Part shown: positions 33,581 through 41,956 of the stretch, piece after piece
Layout of the letters: each line of letters begins with the position of its first letter
How positions within the stretch are numbered: position 1 is the stretch's first letter
DNA from: Prevotella sp. Rep29
Lineage (GTDB): Bacteria; Bacteroidota; Bacteroidia; Bacteroidales; Bacteroidaceae
Direction of reading: 5' to 3'
DNA: 64,000 bases
Assembly: GCF_019551475.1 (NCBI RefSeq)
Contig: NZ_CP047159.1
Location: forward strand, 1,798,001 to 1,862,000
Made by a program: the position numbers and the translations under genes
Notes under the pieces: model-generated
The model's database searches: none
Told to the model about the DNA's origin: nothing
The model's input: the letters and a program-made list of their open reading frames with translations, nothing else

Positions 33581-36046
33581 ATGAAACATCTAATCATTGG
33601 AGGCGTGGCTGGCGGCGCAACAGCTGCGGCACGCATCAGAAGAGCTGACGAGACGGCAGAGATCATCATGTTGGAAAAAGGCAAATACATCTCATACGCC
33701 AACTGCGGACTACCTTATTATATAGGTGGGACTATCAGCGACCGTGAGAAACTGTTCGTACAGACCCCCGAAGCTTTTGGAAGAAGGTTCATGGTCGATG
33801 TGCGCACAGAGAACGAAGCAATCGCCATCAATACGGAACAAAAGGTTGTGACCGTGAAGAAAGCCGACGGAACCACCTACGAGGAACACTACGACCGGCT
33901 GCTGCTCTCACCTGGTTCGTCGCCTGTGCGCCCGCCCCTGCCGGGCATCGACCTCGAAGGCATATTCACCCTGCGCAACGTGGATGACACCGACCGCATC
34001 AAGACTTACATCACCCAACGACAAATCAAGAACGCGGTCGTGGTGGGAGGTGGCTTCATCGGACTCGAAATGGCTGAAAACCTGTACGAAGCCGGTGCAA
34101 ACGTGTCCATCATCGAGATGGCTGAACAGGTCATGGCGCCAGTGGACTTTTCCATCGCCTCTCATGTTCACCGCCACTTCATGGACAAAGGCGTCGGACT
34201 ACTGCTCGGAAAGGGCGTGAAAGGCTTTGAACAGGTGGATGGAAGGTTGAGAGTCTATTACAGCGGAACGCAGGACAACGCTGAGGTCGAACACATTGAT
34301 GCTGACATCGTGCTGCTTTCTATCGGTGTCCGGGCAGAGACCACATTGGCGAAACAGGCTGGCATCGAGCTCGGCGAACGCGGCATCAAGGTGAATGAGT
34401 ATCTGGAGACTTCTGCGAAAGATGTGTATGCTGTCGGCGATGCTATTGAGTTTCCACATCCGGAGACAGAATTGCCATGGACAAACTTTCTCGCCAATCC
34501 CGCCAACCGACAGGGACGCATCGTTGCCGACAACATGGTTTTCGGCAATAAGACCGCCTATGAAGGTGCCATCGGAACGTCTATTGCAAAGGTTTTCGAC
34601 CTGACCGTCGGCTCAACGGGACTGCCCGGAAAGCGCCTGAAGCAACTCGGCATGCCATATCAAAGCGTATGGACCATTTCGGGTGCCCATGCCGGATATT
34701 ATCCGAAGGCATTCCAACTGACCACCAAACTGACTTTCGACCCAAAAGACGGACGTATCTACGGGGCACAGTGCGTGGGAGCCGATGGTGTGGATAAGCG
34801 CATCGACCAAATCTCGCTCATCATCAAGAACAGAGGCACCATTTATGACCTCACCAAACTGGAACATGCCTACGCTCCACCCTACTCTTCCGCCAAAGAT
34901 CCGATTGCCATTGCCGGCTATGCTGCTGCCAACATCATCAACGGGAGTATGCCCGCCATGACATGGAGACAGCTGGCAGGCACGGACAGGAAAGGGATGT
35001 TCCTGCTCGACGTCCGCACAAAAGAGGAATTTGCGCTCGGCACCATCGAGGGAGCTGTCAATATTCCACTCGACGATTTGCGCGAACACCTCCACGAAAT
35101 ACCTATCGACAAGCCGGTCATCATCTTCTGTGCCGTCGGTCTGCGCGGTTATTTGGCTACACGCATCCTGCTCGGACGCGGCTTCAACAACGTGCGCAAC
35201 CTGCTGGGAGGCTACCGAATCTATCAGTTGGCAACGCAAAAGATTGTAAACACACCACCTGCAGAGAGAGACACAAAACATGGTACGGACCCGCATAGGG
35301 GCGTTTGTTGTGCAGAGAACAGCAAGACACTGATGGTGGATGCCTGCGGGTTACAGTGTCCCGGACCCATTATTCAACTGAAAAAAGCGGTAGATAACGC
35401 TTGCGACGGCGACCGGATTGAGGTGAAAGCCACCGATGCCGGTTTCCCGAGAGACGCCCGCTCATGGTGCGCATCGACGGGAAACAAGTTCGTTTCCCAC
35501 ATAAGTGAGAGCGGCATCCACACGGTGGTTATCGAGAAACAGCCGCAACGTCTCCAAGAGGCAGCCGCTTCAAACAGCGGAAACAAGACCTTGATTATGT
35601 TCAGCGACAACCTCGACCGTGCCATTGCCACGTTTGTACTGGCAAACGGAGCAGCGGCTACGGGAAAGAAAGTATCTATCTTCTTCACCTTCTGGGGACT
35701 GAACGTGCTGAAGAAAGAACATAAACCGGCGGTGAAGAAAGACCTCTGGGGACGCATGTTCTCGTGGATGCTCCCCTCGTCGTCCAAAAAGCTGAAGCTC
35801 TCGAAAATGAGCATGATGGGAATCGGCGACCGCATGATGCGCCACATCATGAACGAAAAGCACATCAATTCGCTCGAGGAACTCCGCACACAGGCACAGG
35901 AGGCTGGAGTGGAATTCATAGCCTGCCAGATGACGATGGACATGATGGGCATCTCGAAAGACGAACTCATCGACGGCGTGAGCATCGGCGGCGTGGCAAC
36001 CTACATGGAACGGGCAGAACAGGCAAACGTCAACCTATTCATATAA
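33581..36046 (+). CDS. CoA-disulfide reductase-like enzyme fused to rhodanese, TusA and DsrE domains
   Basis: This 821-residue cytoplasmic flavoprotein handles persulfide sulfur. Residues 1-450 form an NAD(P)H/FAD reductase of the CoA-disulfide reductase type with GGVAGGATAAARIRR and active Cys42 in SYANCGLPYY, plus a dimerisation domain. A rhodanese domain (about 460-550) has Cys517 in IIFCAVGLRGY. A TusA-like domain (about 582-655) has CGLQCPGP. A DsrE-like domain (about 668-821) includes Cys782. All four sulfur-carrying cysteines are present, so sulfur can be passed within one chain. A MarR-type regulator follows directly. Confidence 0.92.
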   Translation: MKHLIIGGVAGGATAAARIRRADETAEIIMLEKGKYISYANCGLPYYIGGTISDREKLFVQTPEAFGRRFMVDVRTENEAIAINTEQKVVTVKKADGTTYEEHYDRLLLSPGSSPVRPPLPGIDLEGIFTLRNVDDTDRIKTYITQRQIKNAVVVGGGFIGLEMAENLYEAGANVSIIEMAEQVMAPVDFSIASHVHRHFMDKGVGLLLGKGVKGFEQVDGRLRVYYSGTQDNAEVEHIDADIVLLSIGVRAETTLAKQAGIELGERGIKVNEYLETSAKDVYAVGDAIEFPHPETELPWTNFLANPANRQGRIVADNMVFGNKTAYEGAIGTSIAKVFDLTVGSTGLPGKRLKQLGMPYQSVWTISGAHAGYYPKAFQLTTKLTFDPKDGRIYGAQCVGADGVDKRIDQISLIIKNRGTIYDLTKLEHAYAPPYSSAKDPIAIAGYAAANIINGSMPAMTWRQLAGTDRKGMFLLDVRTKEEFALGTIEGAVNIPLDDLREHLHEIPIDKPVIIFCAVGLRGYLATRILLGRGFNNVRNLLGGYRIYQLATQKIVNTPPAERDTKHGTDPHRGVCCAENSKTLMVDACGLQCPGPIIQLKKAVDNACDGDRIEVKATDAGFPRDARSWCASTGNKFVSHISESGIHTVVIEKQPQRLQEAAASNSGNKTLIMFSDNLDRAIATFVLANGAAATGKKVSIFFTFWGLNVLKKEHKPAVKKDLWGRMFSWMLPSSSKKLKLSKMSMMGIGDRMMRHIMNEKHINSLEELRTQAQEAGVEFIACQMTMDMMGISKDELIDGVSIGGVATYMERAEQANVNLFI

Positions 36047-36052
36047 GTGGCT

Positions 36053-36409
36053 ATGGACAAGGGAAAAATCTGTAAGATAAGGGATATCTATCGCGCCATT
36101 GCGGAGATGGAGATGCGCTTTCAGAAACGTTTCGGGCTCAATATCAACGAGGCGATGCTCCTCTGCATGCTTCAAGAGCAGAAAGGTATCACGGCAGGCG
36201 AACTGACAAAGGCTATGGGACTGACACATTCGAACATGTCGAAGGTCATCCGCTCGGTAGAAAAGCGCAGGTTCGTCAGCCGCTCATTCGACAAGAACGA
36301 CAAGCGCATGATACATTTTGCCATCACAAAGGCGGGGATGGAACAGCTGGAAACCATCAAATGCAGCGAGATAGACATTCCAGAGATGCTCAACGAACTG
36401 CTCTCCTGA
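36053..36409 (+). CDS. MarR-type winged-helix regulator
   Basis: This 118-residue protein has a winged helix fold: LNINEAMLLCMLQEQKGI, GELTKAMGLTHSNMSKVIRS (recognition helix region) and RFVSRSFDKNDKRMIHFAIT (wing). A GTG at 36047 directly after the preceding stop is an alternative start; I prefer ATG 36053. It is in the same transcription unit as the persulfide enzyme and could bind the TTTCC-N3-GGAAA dyads at that promoter. A cysteine occurs at two places (KICKIRD and ETIKCSEI), so thiol sensing is conceivable but unproven. Confidence 0.8.
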   Translation: MDKGKICKIRDIYRAIAEMEMRFQKRFGLNINEAMLLCMLQEQKGITAGELTKAMGLTHSNMSKVIRSVEKRRFVSRSFDKNDKRMIHFAITKAGMEQLETIKCSEIDIPEMLNELLS

Positions 36410-36430
36410 GAGGGAGAGGGACAAACGGCA

Positions 36431-36470
36431 GAAAGGGGATGCGCCAAAAATGTGGCACATCCCCTTTCCA
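36431..36470 (+). terminator. terminator after the MarR-type gene
   Basis: A long imperfect stem, AAAGGGGATG paired with CATCCCCTTT and extended inward, around 36432-36468. It could serve both convergent genes. Confidence 0.65.
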
Positions 36471-36491
36471 GTTTCTCACGCTATTTCCTGT

Positions 36492-37304
36492 TTATTTCTT
36501 GTAATATTTCAATGCTTCGGGCATCCACTTCTGGATATTCGCTATGCGCTTTGCATCCGACGGGTGGTCGCTCCAGAAGTCCGACTGGTTGCTGTTGCCT
36601 GAGCTGGCTGCCATGCGCTGCCAGAAAGCCACAGCCACCTGCGGGTCGTAGCCTGCCATTGCTGCGAAGATGAGTCCCATGTGGTCTGCCTCGTGCTCAT
36701 GGTCGCGTGAATAGGACAGGTTGCGAATCTTGAATCCCTGCTGTGCCAATGCACCGAGGATAGAAGCCGTGTTCGACCCCATACCTGCTGCGCTAAGCAC
36801 ACCGCCAACAATCTGCGTACCATATTGCTGCTTGATTTGCTTCGACATCTGCTCTGCTGAGTGACGGGCAACAGCGTGCGCAATCTCATGACCGAGGACG
36901 ATGGCGAGCGATGCCTCGTTCTGGGTGACGGGCAACAACCCCTCATAAACCACAATCTTTCCGCCAGGCATACAGAAGGCGTTCACGCTCTTGTCCTGCA
37001 CCAGATTAAATTCCCACTTATAATTGACGAGGTCGGCTGCCATACCATTCTGACGCAGATAGTTTTCCACTGCCGTTGCCAGCTTCTGACCTACGCGCTT
37101 CACCATTGCAGTATTATTTGTGTTGGTAGAGAGTTTTGCCGACTTCATATAGTTAGCATACTCCTGATTACTGAGGCTCAGTACTTGCTCGTCGCTGACC
37201 ATCAAACTCTGCTTACGTCCCGTGATGGGTACGGTTCTCGTTGTTCCACACGCCATGAGCAATGTGGTAACAAACATCACTAATAATAATTTTGCCTTGT
37301 TCAT
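36492..37304 (-). CDS. M48-family metallopeptidase lipoprotein
   Basis: The 270-residue protein has a lipobox (LLMAC, Cys at residue 19) and an M48 zinc peptidase domain: HEIAHAVARHSAEQ (residues about 139-152) with the zinc ligands His-Glu-x-x-His, and a third ligand region SRDHEHEADHMG. Related lipoproteins (LoiP/BepA type) degrade or aid folding of envelope proteins. Anchored in the periplasm. It is 56 bp downstream of the PH-domain gene on the same strand. Confidence 0.93.
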   Translation of the reverse strand: MNKAKLLLVMFVTTLLMACGTTRTVPITGRKQSLMVSDEQVLSLSNQEYANYMKSAKLSTNTNNTAMVKRVGQKLATAVENYLRQNGMAADLVNYKWEFNLVQDKSVNAFCMPGGKIVVYEGLLPVTQNEASLAIVLGHEIAHAVARHSAEQMSKQIKQQYGTQIVGGVLSAAGMGSNTASILGALAQQGFKIRNLSYSRDHEHEADHMGLIFAAMAGYDPQVAVAFWQRMAASSGNSNQSDFWSDHPSDAKRIANIQKWMPEALKYYKK

Positions 37305-37360
37305 ATCATTACATATTTAACCAATTATTCTCTCTCAAATGTCGGTAAACATCATTGTTT

Positions 37361-37837
37361 TTATCCCTTCATCAGCAGTTCCTTATAGTTGTCTATCTGC
37401 TGATTGACCAGTGTCTTGAACCTCAACGGATTCTTGATGTATGGATATTCGTTTGCCACCTCGCCAGTCGTCACGATGACCGTGCCGTAATTCAATATCC
37501 GTCCGAGAATGCCCTGAGAAAGGTTCACCCCCTCACAGCGATGCAGCACCAGTTCGTTCGATTCGAGGCGCACGATACCCACCTTCTCGATGATGCGCTT
37601 ATTGGTCAGCACAAACCGCTTGCCGCCCCACTTCACAACAGCCCACACCGCTGCCACGGCAATGATAATCAGCGTGAACAACAGACGTGTGCCGAACGTC
37701 ATATCACCTATCGGAGCAAAAAGCAGTACCAAACCTGCCAGCGCCAACAATGCCGGCAACCAATAAATGACATAGTGATAGGTAGCTTCATAAACGATAT
37801 GCTCACCTTCCATCAAACTTTTTTCTACGTATCCCAT
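37361..37837 (-). CDS. bacterial PH-domain membrane protein (YdbS type)
   Basis: The 158-residue protein has two hydrophobic helices (about residues 28-46 and 52-72) followed by a PH-like domain with KRFVLTNKRIIEKVGIVRLESNELVLHRCEGV and ILGRILNYGTVIVTT. This is the pattern of bacterial PH_2 proteins. The function is unknown. AT-rich direct repeats lie upstream. Confidence 0.85.
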   Translation of the reverse strand: MGYVEKSLMEGEHIVYEATYHYVIYWLPALLALAGLVLLFAPIGDMTFGTRLLFTLIIIAVAAVWAVVKWGGKRFVLTNKRIIEKVGIVRLESNELVLHRCEGVNLSQGILGRILNYGTVIVTTGEVANEYPYIKNPLRFKTLVNQQIDNYKELLMKG

Positions 37838-37863
37838 AATTCATCATTTAGCTTTTCGCAGCA

Positions 37864-38010
37864 AAGATAATATAAAAATTCGATTAAGTGAGCAAAAAAG
37901 AAATTTATTTATTTTTTCGAACGGAAGAATTGTATAATCGACGACCAAAGGGAAAGTCAATTTTATCTAAAAATTCGATTAAGTGAGCAAAAAAGAAATT
38001 TATTTTATCT
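37864..38010. repeat. two 38-bp direct repeats and a minus-strand -7 box
   Basis: Near-identical AT-rich segments begin around 37875 and 37972 (shared core ATTCGATTAAGTGAGC). On the minus strand they read CTCACTTAATCG, similar to CTCACTTATTCG in the promoter repeats at 31 and 62 kb. The copy closest to the PH-domain gene is followed by TATCTTTG (complement of 37862-37869). Confidence 0.7.
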
Positions 38011-38045
38011 AAACATGAGTTCGATATAAGGATGACGCGATAATC

Positions 38046-38257
38046 ATGGAGATACTCAAATTTTGGCTATATTATATCTAACCTCTATAATTTCTGGAGC
38101 TTTGTTTTTCATTATAGCACCGCCTAGAACAAAAGAGGACTGGATAAGGATAGAACAAAAACGAAAGGAAAAAGCCTCTCCCCCTTTGGGGTTTTCGATG
38201 CCAAGTAAGACAAAATTTCAAAAAGAAAAAAATAAAATCTGTTGCTTTTTATCTTGA
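38046..38257 (+). pseudogene. possible decayed small membrane-protein gene
   Basis: An ATG at 38046 opens MEILKFWLYYI and stops; a second frame from 38063 continues with a hydrophobic run, TSIISGALFFIIAPP, then KTEDW-like charged residues. Joined by a frameshift they would make one small single-pass protein. This is weak evidence; it may be non-coding spacer. The whole gap between the PH-domain gene and the nagB-like gene is 480 bp. Confidence 0.25.
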
Positions 38258-38273
38258 ATTTCCAATTTTTCGC

Positions 38274-38281
38274 TAACTTTG
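38274..38281 (+). promoter_or_regulatory. -7 box of the nagB/PIG-L gene
   Basis: TAACTTTG, 36 bp upstream of the ATG at 38318. Confidence 0.65.
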
Positions 38282-38317
38282 CATCAGAATGTATCAAGAT
38301 AACAAAAAACTATTCTT

Positions 38318-40309
38318 ATGAGACTGAATCTTAGCTCACAAATCGTACTCAACAAAGTACCGACAAAATTCTATCGACCGGAGAACGCCGTGGAACGCTC
38401 GGAAGTGACGCGTATGGAGAAGATACAAACAGACATCTTCCCCACCATCGACGAGGGTGCAAAGCACATCGCTGACACGATAGAGGCAGAAATCACCACC
38501 AAACAAAGGGAAGGCAAGTTCTGTGTGCTCGGACTGGGAACGGGCATGTCGCTCACACCTGTCTATCAGGAACTCATACGCCGCCACAAGGAATGCGGAC
38601 TCAGCTTCCACAACGTCGTGGTGTTCAACGCCTACGAATATTTCCCGCTCACGCCGGAAACCCAGACGTGCAGCATCAATCAGCTCAGACGCCGCTTCCT
38701 CGACCATGTGGATATCAACCCGCAAAACATCTTCACGCTCGACGGAACGATTCCGCAGGACGCCGTGCAGGAGCATTGCCGGCTCTACGAGCAGCGCATA
38801 CAGACGTTCGGCGGCATTGATGTCATGATGCTGGGCATCGGGCGTATCGGAAACATTGCCACCAACGAGCCCGGTTCGGGACATAACACCACTTCGCGCA
38901 TCATCCTCATCGAGCCTACCACACGCGAGGAGATGTCGCTCAGCTTCGATAACGGCGAGACGGTGCCGCCCTGTTCCATCACGATGGGCATCGCCACCAT
39001 CCTCTCAGCCCGCAAGATTTTCCTGACGGCATGGGGCGAGGAAAAGGCAGACATCATCCAGAAGACGGTCGAGGGACGTGTGTCGGACGCCATTCCGGCA
39101 TCATTCCTGCAGACGCACAACGCCGCACACGTGGTCATCGACCTGGCTGCCGGCTCACGACTGACACGCATCGTGCGCCCATGGCTGGTCACATCCTGCA
39201 AGTGGGACGACAAACTGGTGCGCTCGGCGCTGGTGTGGCTGTGCCAGAAAACGGGGAAGCCCATCTTGAAACTGACCAACAAAGACTATAACGAGAACGG
39301 ACTGTCGGAACTGCTCGCACTCTACGGCTCCGCATACAATGCCAATATCAAGATATTCAACGACCTGCAACACACCATCACGGGATGGCCCGGCGGTAAG
39401 CCCGATGCCGACGACACGTACCGGCCGGAGCGGGCAAAGCCGTTCCCGAAGCGGGTAATCGTCTTCTCACCCCACCCCGACGACGATGTCATCTCGATGG
39501 GTGGCACGCTCCGGCGACTGGTGCAACAGGGACACGACGTGCACGTGGCTTACCAGACGAGCGGAAACATTGCCGTCGGCGACGAGGAGGTGAGCCGTTT
39601 CATGCACTTCATCAACGGGTTCAACCAACTTTTCGGAGAAGACGGGGATGAAATCATCAAGAAAAAATACCGTGAGATAAAAGATTTCCTTGCTAAAAAG
39701 AAGGAAGGTGACATCGACACGCAGGACATACGCACCATCAAGGGACTGATTCGGCGCGGTGAGGCGCGCACGGCTTGCACCTACAACCAGATTCCGCTTG
39801 ACCACGTGCACTTCCTCGACCTGCCATTCTACGAGAGCGGACGCATCGAGAAACTGCCGATGGGAAAGGCTGACGTGGAGATTGTGCTTAAGCTGATTGA
39901 TGACGTGAAGCCCCATCAGATATACGTGGCGGGCGATTTGGCTGACCCGCACGGCACCCACAAGAAGTGTACGGATGCCGTCCTGGCTGCTATCGACGAG
40001 TTGAAGAAGAGCAACGCGGAGTGGCTGAAGGAGTGCCGTATATGGATGTATCGCGGCGCATGGGCTGAATGGGAGATTGAGAACATCGAGATGTGTGTGC
40101 CGATGAGCCCCGAAGAGCTTCGTGCGAAGCGTAACTCTATCTTGAAACACCAGTCGCAAATGGAGAGTGCGCCGTTCCTGGGCAATGACGAACGACTGTT
40201 CTGGCAGCGTGCCGAAGACCGCAACCGTGCCACGGCAAAACTCTATGACGACCTCGGACTGGCTTGCTACGAGGCGATGGAAGCCTTCGTGGAATACAAG
40301 CCGCTGTAA
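38318..40309 (+). CDS. NagB-like domain fused to PIG-L (LmbE) deacetylase domain
   Basis: The 663-residue protein joins a glucosamine-6-phosphate deaminase-like domain (about 35-345) and a PIG-L zinc N-deacetylase domain (about 375-640). The second has HPDDD at 385-389 and DPHGTH near 548, the usual metal ligands. The first keeps the phosphate loop GLGTGMSLT, but against E. coli NagB the catalytic residues change: Asp72 is Tyr106, Asp141 is Ile177 and His143 is Asn179; Glu148 is kept as Glu184. Proteins of this size in Bacteroides are usually labelled nagB. Deaminase activity is doubtful; deacetylase activity on an amino sugar derivative is plausible. Confidence 0.85.
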   Translation: MRLNLSSQIVLNKVPTKFYRPENAVERSEVTRMEKIQTDIFPTIDEGAKHIADTIEAEITTKQREGKFCVLGLGTGMSLTPVYQELIRRHKECGLSFHNVVVFNAYEYFPLTPETQTCSINQLRRRFLDHVDINPQNIFTLDGTIPQDAVQEHCRLYEQRIQTFGGIDVMMLGIGRIGNIATNEPGSGHNTTSRIILIEPTTREEMSLSFDNGETVPPCSITMGIATILSARKIFLTAWGEEKADIIQKTVEGRVSDAIPASFLQTHNAAHVVIDLAAGSRLTRIVRPWLVTSCKWDDKLVRSALVWLCQKTGKPILKLTNKDYNENGLSELLALYGSAYNANIKIFNDLQHTITGWPGGKPDADDTYRPERAKPFPKRVIVFSPHPDDDVISMGGTLRRLVQQGHDVHVAYQTSGNIAVGDEEVSRFMHFINGFNQLFGEDGDEIIKKKYREIKDFLAKKKEGDIDTQDIRTIKGLIRRGEARTACTYNQIPLDHVHFLDLPFYESGRIEKLPMGKADVEIVLKLIDDVKPHQIYVAGDLADPHGTHKKCTDAVLAAIDELKKSNAEWLKECRIWMYRGAWAEWEIENIEMCVPMSPEELRAKRNSILKHQSQMESAPFLGNDERLFWQRAEDRNRATAKLYDDLGLACYEAMEAFVEYKPL

Positions 40310-40331
40310 AAATAGTCTTTCTATATTACTT

Positions 40332-40378
40332 AAAATCCTTCCAATTCTCTTTTCCCGGAGAGTTGGAAGGATTTTTTC
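40332..40378. terminator. bidirectional terminator
   Basis: An 18-bp stem (AAAATCCTTCCAA... with its complement, one G-T pair) around an 8-nt loop, with a T-run on either side. It serves the nagB/PIG-L gene and the convergent minus-strand gene. Confidence 0.9.
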
Positions 40379-40404
40379 TTATCGGGACGTGACGGGATTT
40401 CCGC

Positions 40405-41139
40405 TTACCAATCCTCATCATCGTTACCCACAATGCCATGTTTCAGCGCCTCTTCCACCTTGTCGAGGATGGCGTTTGAGTAGGCGTGGGTCATCACAAG
40501 CGCTTTGGCGCAGGTGCGTTTCTGGGCATCTTTCTCGACGAAAGGATAATGATGGGCTATCTCCCACTGCCGGTCGTAGAGCATGGGGTTGGTTTTGTCG
40601 TCGGCTTTGCGCTTCGAGTCACCAAAGGTTTTTCCCTCTTTATCTGTCGGACTGAGCCATCCGCCGCTGATGTCTGCCAGCACGTCATAGGTCTGCACGG
40701 TGTATGTAACACGGACGCGCCCTTCTTTTATATCGAGCCGGATGATGGGTGTGATGCTGACAGAGTATTTGTTGATGGTGCCAATGTGCTCGGCAATGTT
40801 GCGTATGGTCGATGATATGATGATGCAGCCGGCTTCCTTGTCGTTGAGTGTGATGGCGTTGTTGTCCTTGAAGGTGGCTGTTGCCCAGTAGTTAAGTGCC
40901 ACATAGAGTTGCTCCTTAGTCTTGCCCGGCGCCTCGATTACCTGCTGATAGGTGAGGTTTTCGTTTTTGTCGAGTGTCAGGCTGGAGGCGAGATTCCGTG
41001 CTGCATCGAGCCATTTGTCGCCGTAGCGCTCTTTGGCATACCTCTCCAGGTCGGCTATCTTCATTACTTGTGCGTTGGTTGTCGTGGCACCGCATAATGT
41101 CAGGATGGCGGCGAGCATCCATATTCTGTACCTTTTCAT
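40405..41139 (-). CDS. secreted DUF4468-like hypothetical protein
   Basis: The 244-residue protein has a signal peptide (MKRYRIWMLAAILTLCGATTTNA). The region near residues 95-165 (CIIISSTIRNIAEHIG..., RVRVTYTVQTYDVL) resembles DUF4468, a TBP-like fold found in secreted Bacteroidetes proteins of unknown role. It lies 7 bp after the VanX-like gene on the same strand. Confidence 0.7.
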   Translation of the reverse strand: MKRYRIWMLAAILTLCGATTTNAQVMKIADLERYAKERYGDKWLDAARNLASSLTLDKNENLTYQQVIEAPGKTKEQLYVALNYWATATFKDNNAITLNDKEAGCIIISSTIRNIAEHIGTINKYSVSITPIIRLDIKEGRVRVTYTVQTYDVLADISGGWLSPTDKEGKTFGDSKRKADDKTNPMLYDRQWEIAHHYPFVEKDAQKRTCAKALVMTHAYSNAILDKVEEALKHGIVGNDDEDW

Positions 41140-41146
41140 AGCTGCT

Positions 41147-41908
41147 TTATTTGTTTAATTGTCTGACTGGGAATGTGAAATAGGTGTCGGGGAACGGTTC
41201 GTCTTTCAACGTAAAATGCCACCATTCTGAATCCAATGGTTTGAAACCATGACGGAGCATCGCACGACGGAGTATCATGCGGTTACGGAACTGCTCGGCG
41301 GTGATGCTGCGTCGCGTGGGACTCTTGCTGTTGTCGCCTGTGTAGGTGCCCGTTTCGGGATTGCCGCAGAAATCGGGGTGGCTTTCCGGACCGAACCAGT
41401 CGAACGTGCCGCCCATGTCAACTTCCTTCTCCGATGCCATGTCGAAGAGTGTCAGGTCCACTGTGCTTCCTCGCGTGTGACCGCTTTTTTCTGCGATATA
41501 GTCCTGCTCGAAGAGCACGCTCTTGTCCAGGTCGGGATAGAAATAGGGCTTCATGGCGGTGTCGGGGAGGTCGGATGCCCACCGCACGAAGTGGTTGACG
41601 GCTCGCTGCGGGCGATAGGCGTCGTAGATTTTGAGGCGGTAGCCCTGTTGTTTGAGCTCGTCGCTCACTGCGCGGAGGCTGTCGGCTGCCCGCCGTGTGA
41701 GCAGTGCCGTGGGTTGTTGATAGCCGTCGATGCGTGTGCCTACGAAGTTGTAGGTGCTGAAATAGCGTATTTCAAGGATAGCGTCGGGCACCGCGTCGGT
41801 CAGTGTGACGAACTGCGACGAGTCGTCGGTTGCCGTCAGTCGTGCGCTTGTGGTGCATGCTGTGAGCACGATGAGGGCAGCGAATATTACAATAAAAGTC
41901 TTTTTCAT
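41147..41908 (-). CDS. ddpX: D-Ala-D-Ala dipeptidase (VanX/DdpX type), lipoprotein
   Basis: This zinc dipeptidase cleaves D-alanyl-D-alanine. The 253-residue product has a lipobox (VLTAC) and the VanX pattern: YDAYRPQRAVNHFVRWA, the zinc motif SGHTRGSTVD (SxHxxGxxxD) and the catalytic Glu-His in SEWWHF near the C-terminus. ATG 41908 and ATG 41911 are adjacent; a further upstream ATG at 41929 is less likely because it adds a basic stretch before the signal. There are no van resistance genes nearby, so it is more likely a housekeeping or peptidoglycan-recycling enzyme. Confidence 0.88.
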   Translation of the reverse strand: MKKTFIVIFAALIVLTACTTSARLTATDDSSQFVTLTDAVPDAILEIRYFSTYNFVGTRIDGYQQPTALLTRRAADSLRAVSDELKQQGYRLKIYDAYRPQRAVNHFVRWASDLPDTAMKPYFYPDLDKSVLFEQDYIAEKSGHTRGSTVDLTLFDMASEKEVDMGGTFDWFGPESHPDFCGNPETGTYTGDNSKSPTRRSITAEQFRNRMILRRAMLRHGFKPLDSEWWHFTLKDEPFPDTYFTFPVRQLNK

Positions 41909-41956
41909 CATTCTTCGGTTACGTGTCATTGGTTTTCATGTATTGGTTTCTTTGTT

